Shown here piece after piece: positions 48,779 through 61,163 of a stretch of 64,000 bases of DNA. Source of the DNA: Phlebopus portentosus (Eukaryota > Basidiomycota > Agaricomycetes > Boletales > Boletinellaceae). The DNA lies in assembly GCA_037892935.1 (NCBI GenBank), contig JAYXKI010000013.1, forward strand, positions 434,001 through 498,000, read 5' to 3'. The position numbers and the translations under genes were made by a program. Each line of letters opens with the position of its first letter. The stretch's first letter is position 1. The notes under the pieces were generated by a model. The model was not told the DNA's origin, made no database searches, and was given only the letters and a program-made list of their open reading frames with translations.

Positions 48779-49584
48779 ACGCGCGTCACGTGAAGAGCGT
48801 AGTTTGCTTCAGAACGAATGAATCATATCCGCTGGCACCGGCTTAGTCAATCAATGGTTGAAGAACAAGAATATACGGTGGAGTGCGGTTGGTCCAGCAG
48901 AGCGAGCGATAAGCCTGACTTCTGTCCTTCGATTCGTGTACATGTGTAAGATGTGACGTTGCGCATAGTGCTTGCTAGTAACACGGGAAAGTGATACAAA
49001 GCTGAGAACTATATGCGATGCCATTGGCTATGTAAAAGCAGTACCGAAAGGACTCGGAGGACATCAAACGCGCACTCTTGTTCAGGAGCCTGGGCTACCA
49101 TGGTTCTTCAACCATCTTTCTACAACTCGCTCGTTTGGACATGCAGTTGATTCTCCCTTTCCTTCTGTAGACCTGTACATTTGTCGACAACATTCATATA
49201 GTTTTCGCATGTGAACTTCGCATTTGTCTGGCGAATATGTGTTTTTATTGAGACATGACTGCAAGATGCAGGCTAAATCAGGTGGTCAATCTCAGTAGTC
49301 TTGAAAAGGAAGAACGTTTGGAGGAACCTTCATCTTGACACGGCGGCTCTTGTTTGCCGCGCTTCGCCATAACAGAGATGAAGTGCAAATCAAGGACAGC
49401 GGCAAAGCAGCCGTCGAGGCGACGAGGGCTGAATCAACTTGGAGAGTCACGTGCATGCCCTGATTTGCCTCCTCCACGGCCAAGAGCCCTGGGACCGTCC
49501 CGTCTCTTGCTTCCTGCCTGCCAGTACGCTCACTCAGCGGGACAATGCTCGATAACTAACCTCTCTACCAAAACAAAGTGTTAA
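48779..49584. other. Divergent intergenic region between cyclase and F-box genes
   Basis: This is the promoter region for two divergent genes. TCACGTGA-like words occur at 48786-48793. No gene is supportable; open frames at 48972-49214 and 49354-49584 lack protein-like features. Confidence 0.4.
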
Positions 49585-52158
49585 ATGCCTATACTAACAG
49601 AACTTCCTTACGATGTTATCCAACTTATTGCTTCATTCCTTTTGCCTTATGATGTACTTGCGTTGAGCTCAGTAAGTTCCAATTTGATTTGATTCCGTAA
49701 TTCGAATGATCAGCGAGTTTCTAACAACCATCAGACATGTAGCTCTTTAAAATCAATTAAAGACGAGAGAGCCATTTGGCTACAAGTCGCGGACAGCGTG
49801 TCGAGGTCGCGTCCCTTACCCTTCAGGTCCTTTCAAGCGCTCGATTTACCCCTCGAGATCGTTATCGGAGCCTGTCTGCGCGCAGAGCGGATTGCGAAGA
49901 GCTGGGCAAAGCCTCATATATATCCTCGTCGTCATCCTACCAAAGTCATTTTCCCAGACCGCCGCATTATCACTTACTTCACTTTCCTTCCTGGTTCACG
50001 CCACGTAATGGTCTTCGATGCTCTTAACGTTTTGAGCTGCTGGACAACAGACGGAAAACTCCTGACCTCAGTTCACGTCCAGCAGGGTGCTAGCCTATCT
50101 CGGTGGAAGCCATGTGACGAGGAGAGCTCCTATGGCATTCAAGAGTTGGGATCAGACGCACAAGCGGTGGAGATAACGATCGAGTTGCCCGTGTAAGTAC
50201 CTCTGTTTCTTGAACGTGACCTGTTCGAGTTGTGTAATTTTGAACAATGGCGTTCTAGACCCTTGTTGCCTACACGTTACCGCCTGATACTTCTGGTCTA
50301 CACGCCTACGGATGCGAGATTTGAGGCAATTAGCAGTTTCCAGATCCCCTCTATTTTTGAACCTTTCTCCGCAGTGACACAAGACGAGCTTTGCGGTGGC
50401 CTCGTCCGACTCAACACAGAACCCGAAAGAGTGGGAATTTTTCTGATCAACAAAAATACCGAGAAATCCGTCTGCATCGACACGGGTTTGTGTCTGGTTA
50501 TACAATGCGTTCCACAAGCGCTCCCCTCAAGTACGCAGCTTGTGCTGTATTGGGAAATTGCATCCTCTGCACATGCATACTCGTATGACTTGGATGTTCT
50601 TCGAGATTTGCTTGAGCGCGAGGGACGCAATCGTGAGGATCCCATGATTAGGATCCCAATTCAGATCCCGCCATCGGACGTTTCGTCCGTTCCTTTTCGT
50701 ACTGTCAATGCACGTACATGCTGTGGAGGATGTGGCGCACATATTGAATGTGACTTGCCGAGCACTGATCTCTCAAGAAACCGCCATGCCTATCCTATCA
50801 TCATACCGAAGTGGCATACTTTACGCGAAAACTTACGACGCCATCGAACGCGCTCAGTGCTCACCTTCTCTCGACGCGCTTCGGCCCACTTACACGTACA
50901 AGCGCATTCCCTGGCAATGTATGTCAATGCTCCGCATTACGACACATTACATATACACCTTATCGACGAAGATGAAGAGCTAATTCTACCAAACGTCGAT
51001 GCGAATACAAACTTCGTAGATCCTGCCCCAGATCTGCAAGGGTCTGATCATCACCGTCGACATGGAAGTCGATCTGCACCACGAACCACCATTGCTCATC
51101 ATTATTTCGGTACTCCTGGGTCATCGCCGGGAAACAAGTCTCGAGAAATTGTACGAACTGTCCTTGCGGATGCTCCACTTCGTAGGCCCCAGAGTCTGCG
51201 TGTCAACCAACATCATGCGCATGCGTTGGTCGCGAACGATTGGCATCCTGAGATGGATGTGGGACCAATGACGCTTCATGCTCAGCACTTAGCTGAGTAC
51301 GGTAATGAGATCGATCAAGATGAACACGGCGAAGAAGACAACGAAGACGGTATTACTACCGATGGCTTTGATTTCACTGACCGTGACCTCGGCGAGGGCT
51401 TATTTGACGTAGACGATGAGGATGAAGAGGATGAAGATCAAGAGGAAAATAATGAACATGACGAGTACGACGACCCGTACCATCACAATGACGATTTCGA
51501 TAACCCGGCCGAACTACTCGGGGATGGAGTCTTAGAGCACGATGGTTTGGCTACCCTTCAACACCGTCTACAAGGCCTCCACTTCAATCTCGGTCTCGAG
51601 GAGCAAGAAAATCATACTCAGGCACCGCAAAACGTCACGATTAACCCCGACCCCGGTCACGCTGCTGGTCCTTCTCATACCCACGAACATGTCCATATGC
51701 ATACCGATGCGCCTTCTCAGCCTCACCTGGTGTATCATGATCACCACCGCGGTTCAATCTGGAACCTTACGCCTCATGCGGCACAAGCGCTCGCTGACAT
51801 CCTCCAAGACCCCTTCGGCGGTTCGCCTGTCATAGGGTTTGGAGGACGCTGCGCAATGTGGGTCGAAGAACATCCATCGAAGCACCAGCATCGAGCAGAC
51901 GCGAGTGAAGGAAGATACGAACGCGAATCTGTCTTGCGCGTTGCGACATTCCCCACGTACGAACCTCTCGAGGGCGATGATAGTGCAGCAGGACCCGTTC
52001 ACCACGACTTAGAAGTCTCGCGTGGATGCGTTGGGACGCTTCACTTGCCTGACTACATCCCCTTGGAAAGCTCCTATACATTTGATTTAGATGACGTCAG
52101 AGGTTTAGTTGGTGTTGCGACGCTCTTCGGAGAACTGTGGCTTGTTGATTTTTCTTGA
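49585..52158 (+). CDS. F-box protein with large acidic, His-rich C-terminal region
   Basis: This is a probable SCF ubiquitin-ligase substrate adaptor. The start (49585, after GTGTTAA) gives MPILTELPYDVIQLIASFLL, an F-box first helix. An intron after TTGAGCTCA leads to TCSSLKSIKDERAIWLQVAD, completing the F-box. A third exon carries strands such as HVMVFDALNVLSCWTTDGKL. The intron GTAAGT to GTTCTAG (about 50194-50260) leads to a long final exon to 52158. Its second half (about 51280-51500) has many Asp, Glu and His residues. From 50708 to 50983 a second plus-strand frame is also open and reads VEDVAHILNVTCRALISQET and TYTYKRIPWQ, which looks more like F-box-protein sequence than the main frame there. 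Unrecognised introns or paired indels are possible. Total is about 780 residues. Confidence 0.75.
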
Positions 52159-52469
52159 TTTTTCTTGTTTTGTTCCTTTTGCCCCGTTTTTGATGATAGA
52201 TTTATGCTTTTTCTTGCTTGCTATTTGTTTTAGACTTTGATGCCAGCGTCGGATCTTGGGATTTCACGATTATGACTAGGTCATTCAGTACATACGTCCC
52301 AGATATAGACTTAAATCTTGTTTTGTACACGAAAAGGACTCATTTCTGGCAGTCGATCGTTTTCGGAATGAATTCTATTTAAACAGTGTCATCGTTACTT
52401 TGCACATTTTTGGTGTCAGTCCTAGATCATTCATCATCATCATCATCCCAAAGGACTGCTAAAACAAGC
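52159..52469. other. Convergent 3' regions, with CAT microsatellite
   Basis: T-rich sequence after the stop at 52158 and the converging 3' end of CCT8. A short CAT repeat lies at 52431-52447. No gene. Confidence 0.5.
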
Positions 52470-54424
52470 CTAATCCTCATCCCAGTTACCCGACTGTTGC
52501 GGTATCTTGGGTCCACCAGCAGGTTTCGCCATAATGATACTATCGACAGACAGGACCGAGATAGCAGCTTCAGTCGCAAGGCGAATCGCCCACGACTTCG
52601 CAGCAAGGGAATCAACAATCCCAGCTGCCTGAGCGTCCAAAACCCCACCTTCGCTCTCCCCATCAATATCCACACCGAATGTCGCTCCGCCAGGTTGTTG
52701 ATGTCTAACCCACAGAGCGCTGAGGGCTTCGTTGCCCTCTGCCCCGCCCAATGCGTTCTCGGCAAGCGTGCGAGGAACGACTTCGAGCGCCGCTGCGTAT
52801 CGCTTCACGGCGTGTTGGCTGAGCGAGGTGAGCGAGGCGCCGTACGCTTCGACTCTCCGTGCGAGTTCGAGCTCTGTTGCACCTGCGCCTGGGACAAGCC
52901 GTGGATCTTTCAGGAGGGACTTGAGAACGGAGACACCATCATCGACTGCACGTTCCAAGTCGTCTAAAGCATTCTGGGTCGCTCCGCGCAGGACGATCGT
53001 CGCCGTACGCGTCTTCTCTCCTTCGTTCCCTTGCTCCTGACGTAAAACAGTAACACGGTCCCCTCCGATTTCCGTCACCTCGAAGACGTCGACAAACCCG
53101 GCTTCTTCGGGTGTTGGTGGACCCATGCGAGCGAGTGGAGTTGCGTTGACGACTCGGCAGAGTCGTCTGAGGTCGAATTTGCTGAGGACTTTGAGGACGG
53201 CGATTCCCAGACGGTCCAGGAAGTGCATTGCAAGTTCTCCTACTGTTGACCCTGCGATGATCACTTTGACACCTGAGTCTGCAATCTCTTTGAAGACCTG
53301 AAGGAGAAAATATTAACATAGAAGTATAGCTAGACCATGATGAGTGTCTCGGACCTTCTCCATGTGCTTCTCTTCCCCGCTTGTAAAATTCAGCATCTCC
53401 TGCGCATTGTGCAGCAAAACCGTCCCCTTCGTCTCCGTCTGGGCAATATCCAACCCCGATGTGAAAACAACAACTTTCGCCTTCGTCACCCGTTTAATCG
53501 ATCCTTCCGGCTCGCGGTTAAACACCATCCCGCGTACAACTTTGCTTCCGGCAAGACTTCCTCCCATGATCTTGACGACACGTACATTATCCACGTTAAA
53601 GTTTTTAGGGTTTGGAGGCATGACGATGAGTGCTGCTTCGGCGACTAATGAAGCTAGGATGTCTTCTGAACCGTACTGTTTTGAGGCTATGGCAGGTTTT
53701 AGAGCCGCGGTCAGATCAGTCTGCGTTAAAGGTGATGGTAGAGACGAGGTCGACAAAGCTGGACCAGGCGTTAGAGGCGCATTTTAGGAAGTCGAGCATG
53801 GATGGACGTACTTTCTAGTTCTTCAAGTGCTTTCTTTCCTGCTAGTTCATACCCCACAGTTACTTCACTCGGATGTAGCCCCATAACCAGTAGGTTCTCT
53901 GCAACTTTAAGCAGTTCACCGGCAAGGATCAGCACGAGATTCGTTGCGTCCCCCATCTGTTGAGAGTGCGTCAAGGACACAGTTTCCGAATCATATCAAC
54001 GCATAGCTTACCTCCGCTTCCTGAGCCTCCGATGCCATAACGAGCAGCTTTGCGGCTGGATGGACGACCTCAAGTTCGCGGATGATCGTAGCAGCATCGG
54101 AGGTGACGAACAGTTTGCCCAGATGGTTCACGATGAGCTTGTTTCGACCTGTTCCATAGCAGATACAAGTGTCTTAGCATCAGTGCAAAAGTTACCTTCA
54201 GAAAAGAATAAATGTACCGTTTGGACCGAAACTCGTTCGTACCAAGTCGGAAAGCTCGGCTACAGCTTGAATGTTACGCAGAACAGCATCTTCCAACCCT
54301 GAAAGGTGCTATCAATAACAACTTCGTCAGACCAGTTCATACTTGTAGATGGACATTATATGCCCACTTTATACCCTTCTTTGAAAAGTTGGACGTTGTT
54401 TGCTTTTGGTACTTTTAACGACAT
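52470..54424 (-). CDS. CCT8: Chaperonin CCT subunit theta
   Basis: This is subunit 8 of the cytosolic CCT/TRiC ring, which folds actin, tubulin and other proteins with ATP. The start at 54424 gives MSLKVPKANNVQLFKEGYK, then an intron and LEDAVLRNIQAVAELSDLVR, TSFGPNGRNK (phosphate-binding loop) and a LFVTSDAATIIRELEVVHPA exon. The next exons give ASEAQEAEMGDATNLVLILA, then a YGSEDILASLVAEAALIVMP block, VKIMGGSLAGSKVVRGMVF, and the apical domain VIIAGSTVGELAMHFLDRLG. The equatorial return is DPRLVPGAGATELELARRVE, and the end IIMAKPAGGPKIPQQSGNWDED is diagnostic for theta. The usual GDGTN motif reads GDATN here. There are about six exons, and the length is near the family norm of about 550. Confidence 0.93.
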
Positions 54425-55508
54425 TTCGTGGGCGTCGGTGAGCAGGCAGAAAGTTACGCGCGTTCTGTTATGCGCGTTCTTCCTTACTTACGGTGGAAAA
54501 ATCCGTCACGTGTCGTACCTCAGACTCAGTCCATCATCATCATCTAGACTTTATGCTGGACGGATAAGTACATCTTTTCCGTGGCTGAAATGTCTTCATC
54601 GGGCGCGAAACTTGTCCGAAATTATCTGATGCTGTTGATTGACTCTCCGTCTGTACTCTGCGTGCTTCCTAGAGATCAACGGAAGGTACCATAAAGCGGA
54701 CAGACGAACAGTGATCAGGACTCTATTTACTCATGGCTGGATTATCTTCGAGATCAGAGGTAAACTAGCAAAGGCAGAATCCTACATCAAGTGCTGTACG
54801 GTCGGCACCTCTTTTGCGGGTGCTCATCCTACAGCTTTTTTTGTTACAGTGTAAACCTCGACAAATGTGCGACTATTACTTTGTCGAAGGTAGTTGCTTG
54901 TTTTGGATGCCTTTGCCCATCAAATATAAATCTAGCATGATAACAAGCATGAGTACTCAAAAGCAACGTGCTTGTGCGTGGTGTTGTGCTGACAAGCCCT
55001 TATGATTGTACCGTTGCTTCTAGTCAAGTGAGCGTTTAAGACATGAATACACTGTCGTATCCTTTTTAATGAGCGTTAATTTTCGAGTAATTTAATAATT
55101 CAGATCAGGACTTTGCTTACCGCGAGTTGATCGCGAGTTTTGTCACTAAAGCGATAGTTTCGACTGACCACGTTTGCTGATAGACTATAAATCGCGGCGG
55201 ACTATGATTGCCAACAGAAGGGTGTGTAGAAAATTTCCGCCAAATTCCAGCTTGATTGCTTTGACCAACCAAGCTATGACAGCACACAATAGTACTTACG
55301 TTCTTTGATCTGTGTGCAGATCATTCATTGCGTGAATATATACTCACTACAACAGATCACACAGGATGATAATGTGACAGCGTGATAAGCGTGATCTGAA
55401 ACGATCACGTGCTCTTTTAGCGTACCTTTCCCGCGTACGTTAACAACAGGTTACTTTCAACATTACTCGTGACGAAATTCTTGATCCTTGACCACTATTA
55501 AAGGCAGA
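54425..55508. other. Divergent intergenic region between CCT8 and SUMO-like gene
   Basis: AT-rich DNA about 1.1 kb long. GATCA/TGATC words are frequent at 55120-55415, including CGATCACGTG at 55405-55414. Open frames at 54060-54302 (+) and 54639-54854 (+) are not protein-like. No gene is supportable. Confidence 0.4.
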
Positions 55509-56972
55509 ATGCTCGTATCATCAATCTTGAACCCATCAGCACGCTCCTCCGTACAACTCCTCGTCGTGCACTTCAACGACGAGCGGGTTCTGGTCCCTGC
55601 CGAGCTACACGCAAAGTATTCTGATTTAGAGGGATTTATCGTGAAAGAATGGGGGTTCGAAAGTCCAGATGTGTTTTATGTCGAAACGGATGAACTGGAT
55701 ATCTGTGCAGGGAAGCGAGTGAGGATACATGAGGAGGCTTGGTTTGGCGTCAAAGACGTCGTGGGGAACGTGTATGTGCGAATCCGTAGATCTAAGCGCG
55801 ACGATCTGAAAGGTCAACGATATAATCGTAAGCCACATCATTCCGAGTTCTACGCTGAGGCTTCTGATCATTCATTTTTTCAGAAATGTCGTTATCCGTT
55901 AAGGACGATGTGAAGCACGAGGACGCCCTGACGTCTCAAGCAGCTTCAGAATCTGCAGACGAAGCAGAGGTAGAGCAGCAGACACGAACAGAATTCCCCA
56001 AAGCGAAATCACAGAAGAGACTCCTACGATACGAAAGCGTGAGCAAGAGTCCAAACAAGACAGGAAGGACCAATCAGAAAGTCCTAAAAAGCAAAAACCA
56101 CAAGGTGGTGAGTCTTTACTAAATAACATCGACTTTATTACGTCTAAAACCTTCTCTCAAGACATGTTAAATCTGTTCAACGATGAGGTAGATGCAGATG
56201 TTCCCGGTACAAGTGACGCCCGGGTTGACAAAGATGAGCAGAAAGAAGAATCAAGTCCTGGTACGTTTTCATCTTTTCTCTATTCTCAATACTCCGTGGA
56301 TACAAGAATAAATCGCACCCGATATTTCATATAGGGACAGAGAACACCCCCGCACCACGTCCAACTTGGAAGTCTCTCCTTGGCTCTCTTCATCGTTCGA
56401 CTTCCAACGGGAGTAGCAACAACAACGCCAACGTCCCTCATACCGCAAGCACGATAGGTACCCCAGCCTTCAACACTCCAGTTCCTGTATCAAAGACTCG
56501 CTCCAAGGCCGAGTCTTCCGCGACAGCTGCAACAGATGGAGCAGCAGCGGCGATGGGAGGGTCTGGAGGAGACTCAGAGCGCGTGCTGATCGTCGTTGAG
56601 CCTCCGCCAGATAGCATCTACGAAGCGCGTGGATTTCGGATCCGACGCGAGCATAGCGTGAGGACTGTCCTCAAGGGAGCATGCAAGGCTTTCAAGATTG
56701 ATTACACAAGGTCAGTCCGTCCCAATTTATTTTCCATCTCTCTCAGAATACGTTATGGATGATTGATCGTATTATGCTGATTGAAATAAAACAGGACTCG
56801 GCTACGCATGGTCACCGAGGTAGATGAAAACAGTCAAGGGGACGGTGAACTCATCACCGTGAAATGCAACGACGCGGATACGATGAACTCGCTCGACATT
56901 GAGGATAATCAGCGCTTCGTTATCGAAATGGTTGATGAGGATGAGGATGGCGATGGTGAGAGCGAGGCGTGA
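55509..56972 (+). CDS. SUMO-like (Rad60-type) domain protein
   Basis: The C-terminal exons encode a ubiquitin-2/Rad60-SLD-like fold: EARGFRIRREHSVRTVLKGA, CKAFKIDY, LRMVTEVDE, DADTMNSLDIEDNQRFVIEM. This matches the SUMO pattern FKIR-x-L-x-AC-LRF-DT-LxxEDxDxIEV. There is no terminal diglycine, so it is not a conjugatable modifier. Rad60/Esc2/NIP45 relatives act in SUMO-dependent DNA repair. The N-terminal exon (from ATG 55509, MLVSSILNPSARSS) has LLVVHFNDERVLVPAELH and a conserved-looking WFGVKDVVGNVYVRI. The middle is Lys/Glu/Ser-rich with EETPTIRKREQESKQD. Between about 55870 and 56040 the frame changes by one and only very short introns (22-25 nt) would explain it, so a join or base is wrong there. 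The end DEDGDGESEA is at TGA 56970-56972. Confidence 0.7.
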
Positions 56973-57816
56973 TATCATCCTCGTCCATATTCCCATTTCA
57001 CAATCACTACTTATTTTGAATTGATCTCGATTTCAATCTCTGCGCTTTGTCGATTGATTGATATTTGTACCATTTGACGATCCTCCACGACCATTTATGA
57101 TATTCTTGCATATCTACTCGGATGACGATATTAAAATGAATTTTCAGCTGTTGGAGGTACATAGATTTCTTTCCACGTGTTTTACGCTTCATAGCTCTGT
57201 TTTGTTTACCACGTAAATGCATATCTCTGTTATTTTTGCGCAACAAGTATCCAGTACCTCTGAAGCTGAGATCTTAGATGTCTTTCACAGGCAACGACGA
57301 ACGATCGAAAAGTACGAAGCATTTGTAAGAACATAATGATATGTATCATCTCGCATGCATACATATGTAAAATTGTGGAAGATGGACGCTCGCAAACAAA
57401 CATAGAAACAAACAAGCAAACGAAACTCGTAAAAGACATAAGATAAGCTAAGAACAACTGGGATACATAAGAAAGAACATAACGTACATGACATATGTAA
57501 AGAAAGGGGCTATGAGATCAACCACTAAACACGAAAAAAAGGGTAAATGAGGTGGACGGATGATGATGATAGAGGGACCGAAGGAAACGGGAGACCAAAG
57601 AACGAAGAGCAAAGGATACAGACGTTGAGATCGAAAGAAGATACAGATCAAGGGAAGATGGGTGATGTGTCCGAGTAGGAAGTTAGGTTACATAAAGGTT
57701 CGAAAAGGGCTTGAGGTAGCGAAAGGAAGGGCTCGAATGAAAAACGAGACAAGGCAGAAAAAATCTAAATCAGGAAAGTCCAACCAAAGCTCCAAACCCC
57801 CGTATTCAATCTGAAC
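56973..57816. other. Convergent 3' intergenic region
   Basis: Both neighbours end into this stretch. It is AT-rich to A-rich on the plus strand, consistent with the 3' untranslated region of the F-BAR gene on the other strand. No gene is seen. Confidence 0.45.
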
Positions 57817-60800
57817 TCAGAATAAACAAACGAAATTACTCGGGAAGACAGTCCTGCCTGGCACACGTCGGCTATCATCCAGCAGCTCGCCCGTCCACCA
57901 TCCATCTTCCGGCGTGGACGTCACAGCAATAATATCACCCGTCTGGAAGTCGAATTCTTCATCGATGGTTGCTTGGTAGTCGTATAGGGCTTTAACTAAA
58001 CGACGAGTGCGTGAACATCTTACAGTAGAAACGAGAGAAAAGAAAAAAAAAACGGAGCTTACCGTAAAACAAAATAGGCTTTCCGTTGATATATTGCCCC
58101 GTTGGCGCGGGCGGCACGTTCGGCGGAGGCTGGGGCGAGGGGCTCCGCCTGATAGCACCACCATAAGCCTGTTGCTGCTGATACGGTTGCTGATAACCTT
58201 GCTGAGGATGTCCGTACTGCTGTTGCTGCTGCTGCTGAGGTATAGGGTTCGCCTCGCTATACCACGTCGAAGAACGAGATTGAGCAGAGTAACCTGTACC
58301 GGGTCCGTTCCCATTGGAATTCGCTTGAGCGTGCATGGAGACGGAGGGTCCGCGTTGCAAGCTCGATGCACTACCGCCGTTCATACCATAAGTTAGTACA
58401 GATTGTTGAGGTGGAGGTGGGATGTACTGCTGGGGCTGTTGTTGTGTTGGGGGAGCGGGAGGTTGTTGCTGAGGAACCGGAGGCACCTGCTGGTGATACC
58501 ACACCGACTGCTGTCGCTGAACGCCTGCCGCACTTTGCGGCTGAGTAGGTGGCGGAGGTTGCGCATACGGGGGCTGCCGCTGAATATGTGATGATGTGGG
58601 ACCAGGAGCGTATTGCCCGCCATATTGCTGAGGAGGGGGAGGTCCGGCGTGAGTGGGCGAGGTCATTTGAACGCTCGCGCTGCGCTGAGGCGCCCCGCCT
58701 CCATATTGCGTTCTCACACCTTGCGGTCCCGGTCCCGCAGGTGGGACTTGCGGTTGCTGAGAGTGCGGAGGTGGTCGGCGATACTGGTCCGCCATCAAAT
58801 CATGCGTGACCTGTCCCGAAGCATCCAGTGAAATGCCTAAATCGGGGCCAAGTCCTCCCGGTCCAGGACTGGGTAAACGATACGCGTTCTGGCTTTGCGT
58901 GCGAGAGTGACTTCCATTAACATACGCGCCAGACGGACCTGGAGCAGGTGCGGGGCCGGGACTAGGAGACCTTCCGCCAGATCCAATCCCAGCATACCCT
59001 TCCCTACTCTTCGGCCTCTCAAGGCTTGGTCTCCCACTCCCACCGACGCTTCCAGTAGTATTAATCCCCTGTCCAAGACTCTGACTGGGCGCGTGCGAAA
59101 TCGCTGATCCAGCAGTAGCAGGACTATTCCCCCGACTCACAGGTGTCCTCGACTTCCTCCGCTCACCGGGCAACGGCGGCGCGTAACTCGAAACAACTTC
59201 TTCGATAGGTAAGTTGGAGGAAGAAACTTGTGCAGGTGGCATCATGTGCGCTGCTACGGGCGGGGAGGGACCGGCAGCTCCCGGCGACGTCGGCCGAGAC
59301 ACGGAGGTAGGAGGTGGGCCGCCTACGACGATCTCAGCGGAGTTGCGGTAGTCCCGGTTAACGACATTCGTATTGGGCGCCGCGCTACTTGGAGCCGGCG
59401 CTGCGAGTGCTGAGCTGGATGGACCTGTTGCGGAAGATGTAGGGGCCGCCCCGCCCGTACTTGGAGCTGGGGAAGCGGATTGATAGCCCGATTGCGGACG
59501 TTGAACGTTCACGCTATTCCGCCTTATCGACCCGCCGCCGGCAGCTGCGCTACTGCGCAGCTCAGCCATTTGGCGGAGGAGCGGATCGTCCCCTCCACCA
59601 ACACGCGAATTCGTCGAGGGTCCGGTTGGACCAGCAGGACCAGTAGATGGAGCATTCTGAGGATCTTTATCGGGATTAACCTCGTACACGCCACCTCCGA
59701 CCGCAAGCATCGTCTTCTGAGCAGGGCCAGATGGATCAGAGGTCGCTGAAAGTGGTCCGCCTGTAGCTGAGCGAGGCTGCGATTGCGACTGAAACCTTCC
59801 CGGACCAGATGACGGAGATGTTGGCCCACTCGCCGCAGTCCCATTAACCGGGCTACTCGAGGCAACGGACCTTGCCTGTCCCGGGACAGTGGTCACATTC
59901 GATCTATCACTCTCCAAATCGCCATTCCTCGCAGGCGCACCGAACCCCGCCAACCCAGGGTCCGTTGGTTCTCCATCAGGCGGGGCAGCTCGCATAGCCT
60001 CGCCCATAGATAAGTGCCTCATTGAAGCACGCGGGTGATTAGCATAGCGCGCGGCTTGGCGAGAAGAGGCACTTGAAGCCGACTCTGGGTTCGTGTAACT
60101 TACAAATCGCGGTGGGTCTGGAATTTCGTTCCCTGTTCCGTAGTCCCGTACGAAGTTCTCCATGTCGCGATCTGGTTCGAGTTGCTCGAGAGAAAGGCGG
60201 ATCTTCTCGCACGACTAGAAAGAATGAAATCAGTTTGATAGGATGCAATGAGTGCAGTCTTCACTTGCTAGGGCGTACCTCATCATCAGATACACAGACA
60301 GTTGACACGGCATTGGCATAAGCCCATACGTTGTCCTTCATGAACTCTATTCGCTCTTCTTCGAGGTCCTGGCATGCATCGCAGAACGCTTTCCAGTCCT
60401 TCTCCCACTTCTCCACCGTACCCTGCAGTGCCCTCGCAAAATTGGCAAAATCGCGTTCATTCGCGGTTACGGTCTGTCTTGCCCGATCAAGCTTCACCTG
60501 GATTTTCTCGAGATCTTTACCCTGCACAAGTGTCGACTGTGCAGTGTACGAGTTGATACGCATGCAGTCTGCTTCATACTTCTCTCTAGCTTTTGTTACG
60601 TAGGATTCCTGAGTCTGTTTGTTCTTGAAAGCTTTTTCAACTATTGATTGCGCGCCGCGCTTGAACTGGGCTTGTCGAGCAGCAAAGGCACCGGCAGGAG
60701 ACTCAAGCTCTGAGCGTACTTGCTGAGCCAGGTTTGCATGCGCGATGGCCTGCCTGTCCGTCTCCAATCTCAGGGTATCCAACGAGTTCTTGAGCTCCCT

Positions 60801-61163
60801 GCGAGAAAGATCACAACAGTCAACAATCAACCCACAGTTTGATTTCAATTTATTCCTTCAAAACTAGAATAGCAACGAGAGAAACACGAACCCGATTTCG
60901 TCCCTCCCGAGCGTCTGCTTTGCCAGCTTTGCCAAGCGCTTAGCATAATCCTCTTCGATAGCTGCGCGCTCTTTCCAAAACGTCCGGAGCTCCTCGATAG
61001 TACGCGCAGCCCCGCGCATGCGGGCGAAGAGGACGTCGACACCGGCATCGCCTGCGCCCCAGAAAGCGTTGCAGAAGTCGAGCGAGCGGTTGGAAAGGTC
61101 GGGAGAGTTTGCTCGTGCATATCGAGAAAGAGACGTCGTCGACGACTGGCGCCGTGCAGACAT
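57817..61163 (-). CDS. F-BAR and SH3 cytokinesis protein (Cdc15/Imp2/Hof1-like)
   Basis: This is a PCH-family protein that binds curved plasma membrane and scaffolds the actomyosin ring and septum in fungi. The start at 61163 gives MSARRQSSTTSLSRYARANS. The FCH/F-BAR domain (about residues 25-280) reads NRSLDFCNAFWGAGDAGVDV, RTFWKERAAIEEDYAKRLAK, LAKQTLGRDEIG, then after an intron ELKNSLDTLRLETDRQAIAH and FKNKQTQESYVTKAREKYEA, with CDACQDLEEERIEFMK. A further exon starts CEKIRLSLEQLEPDRDMENF. A disordered linker of about 680 residues is rich in Pro, Gly, Gln and Ser, with a CAG/CTG-coded poly-Gln run near 58215-58236. A short last exon holds the SH3 domain: VKALYDYQATIDEEFDFQTG, DGWWTGEL and FPSNFV, ending at 57817. 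The domain order is exactly that of Cdc15/Imp2. Confidence 0.92.
58215..58236 (-). repeat. Poly-glutamine-coding CTG/CAG tract
   Basis: A run of TGCTGTTGCTGCTGCTGCTG lies within the disordered linker of the F-BAR protein and encodes about seven Gln. Such tracts vary in length between strains. Confidence 0.7.
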
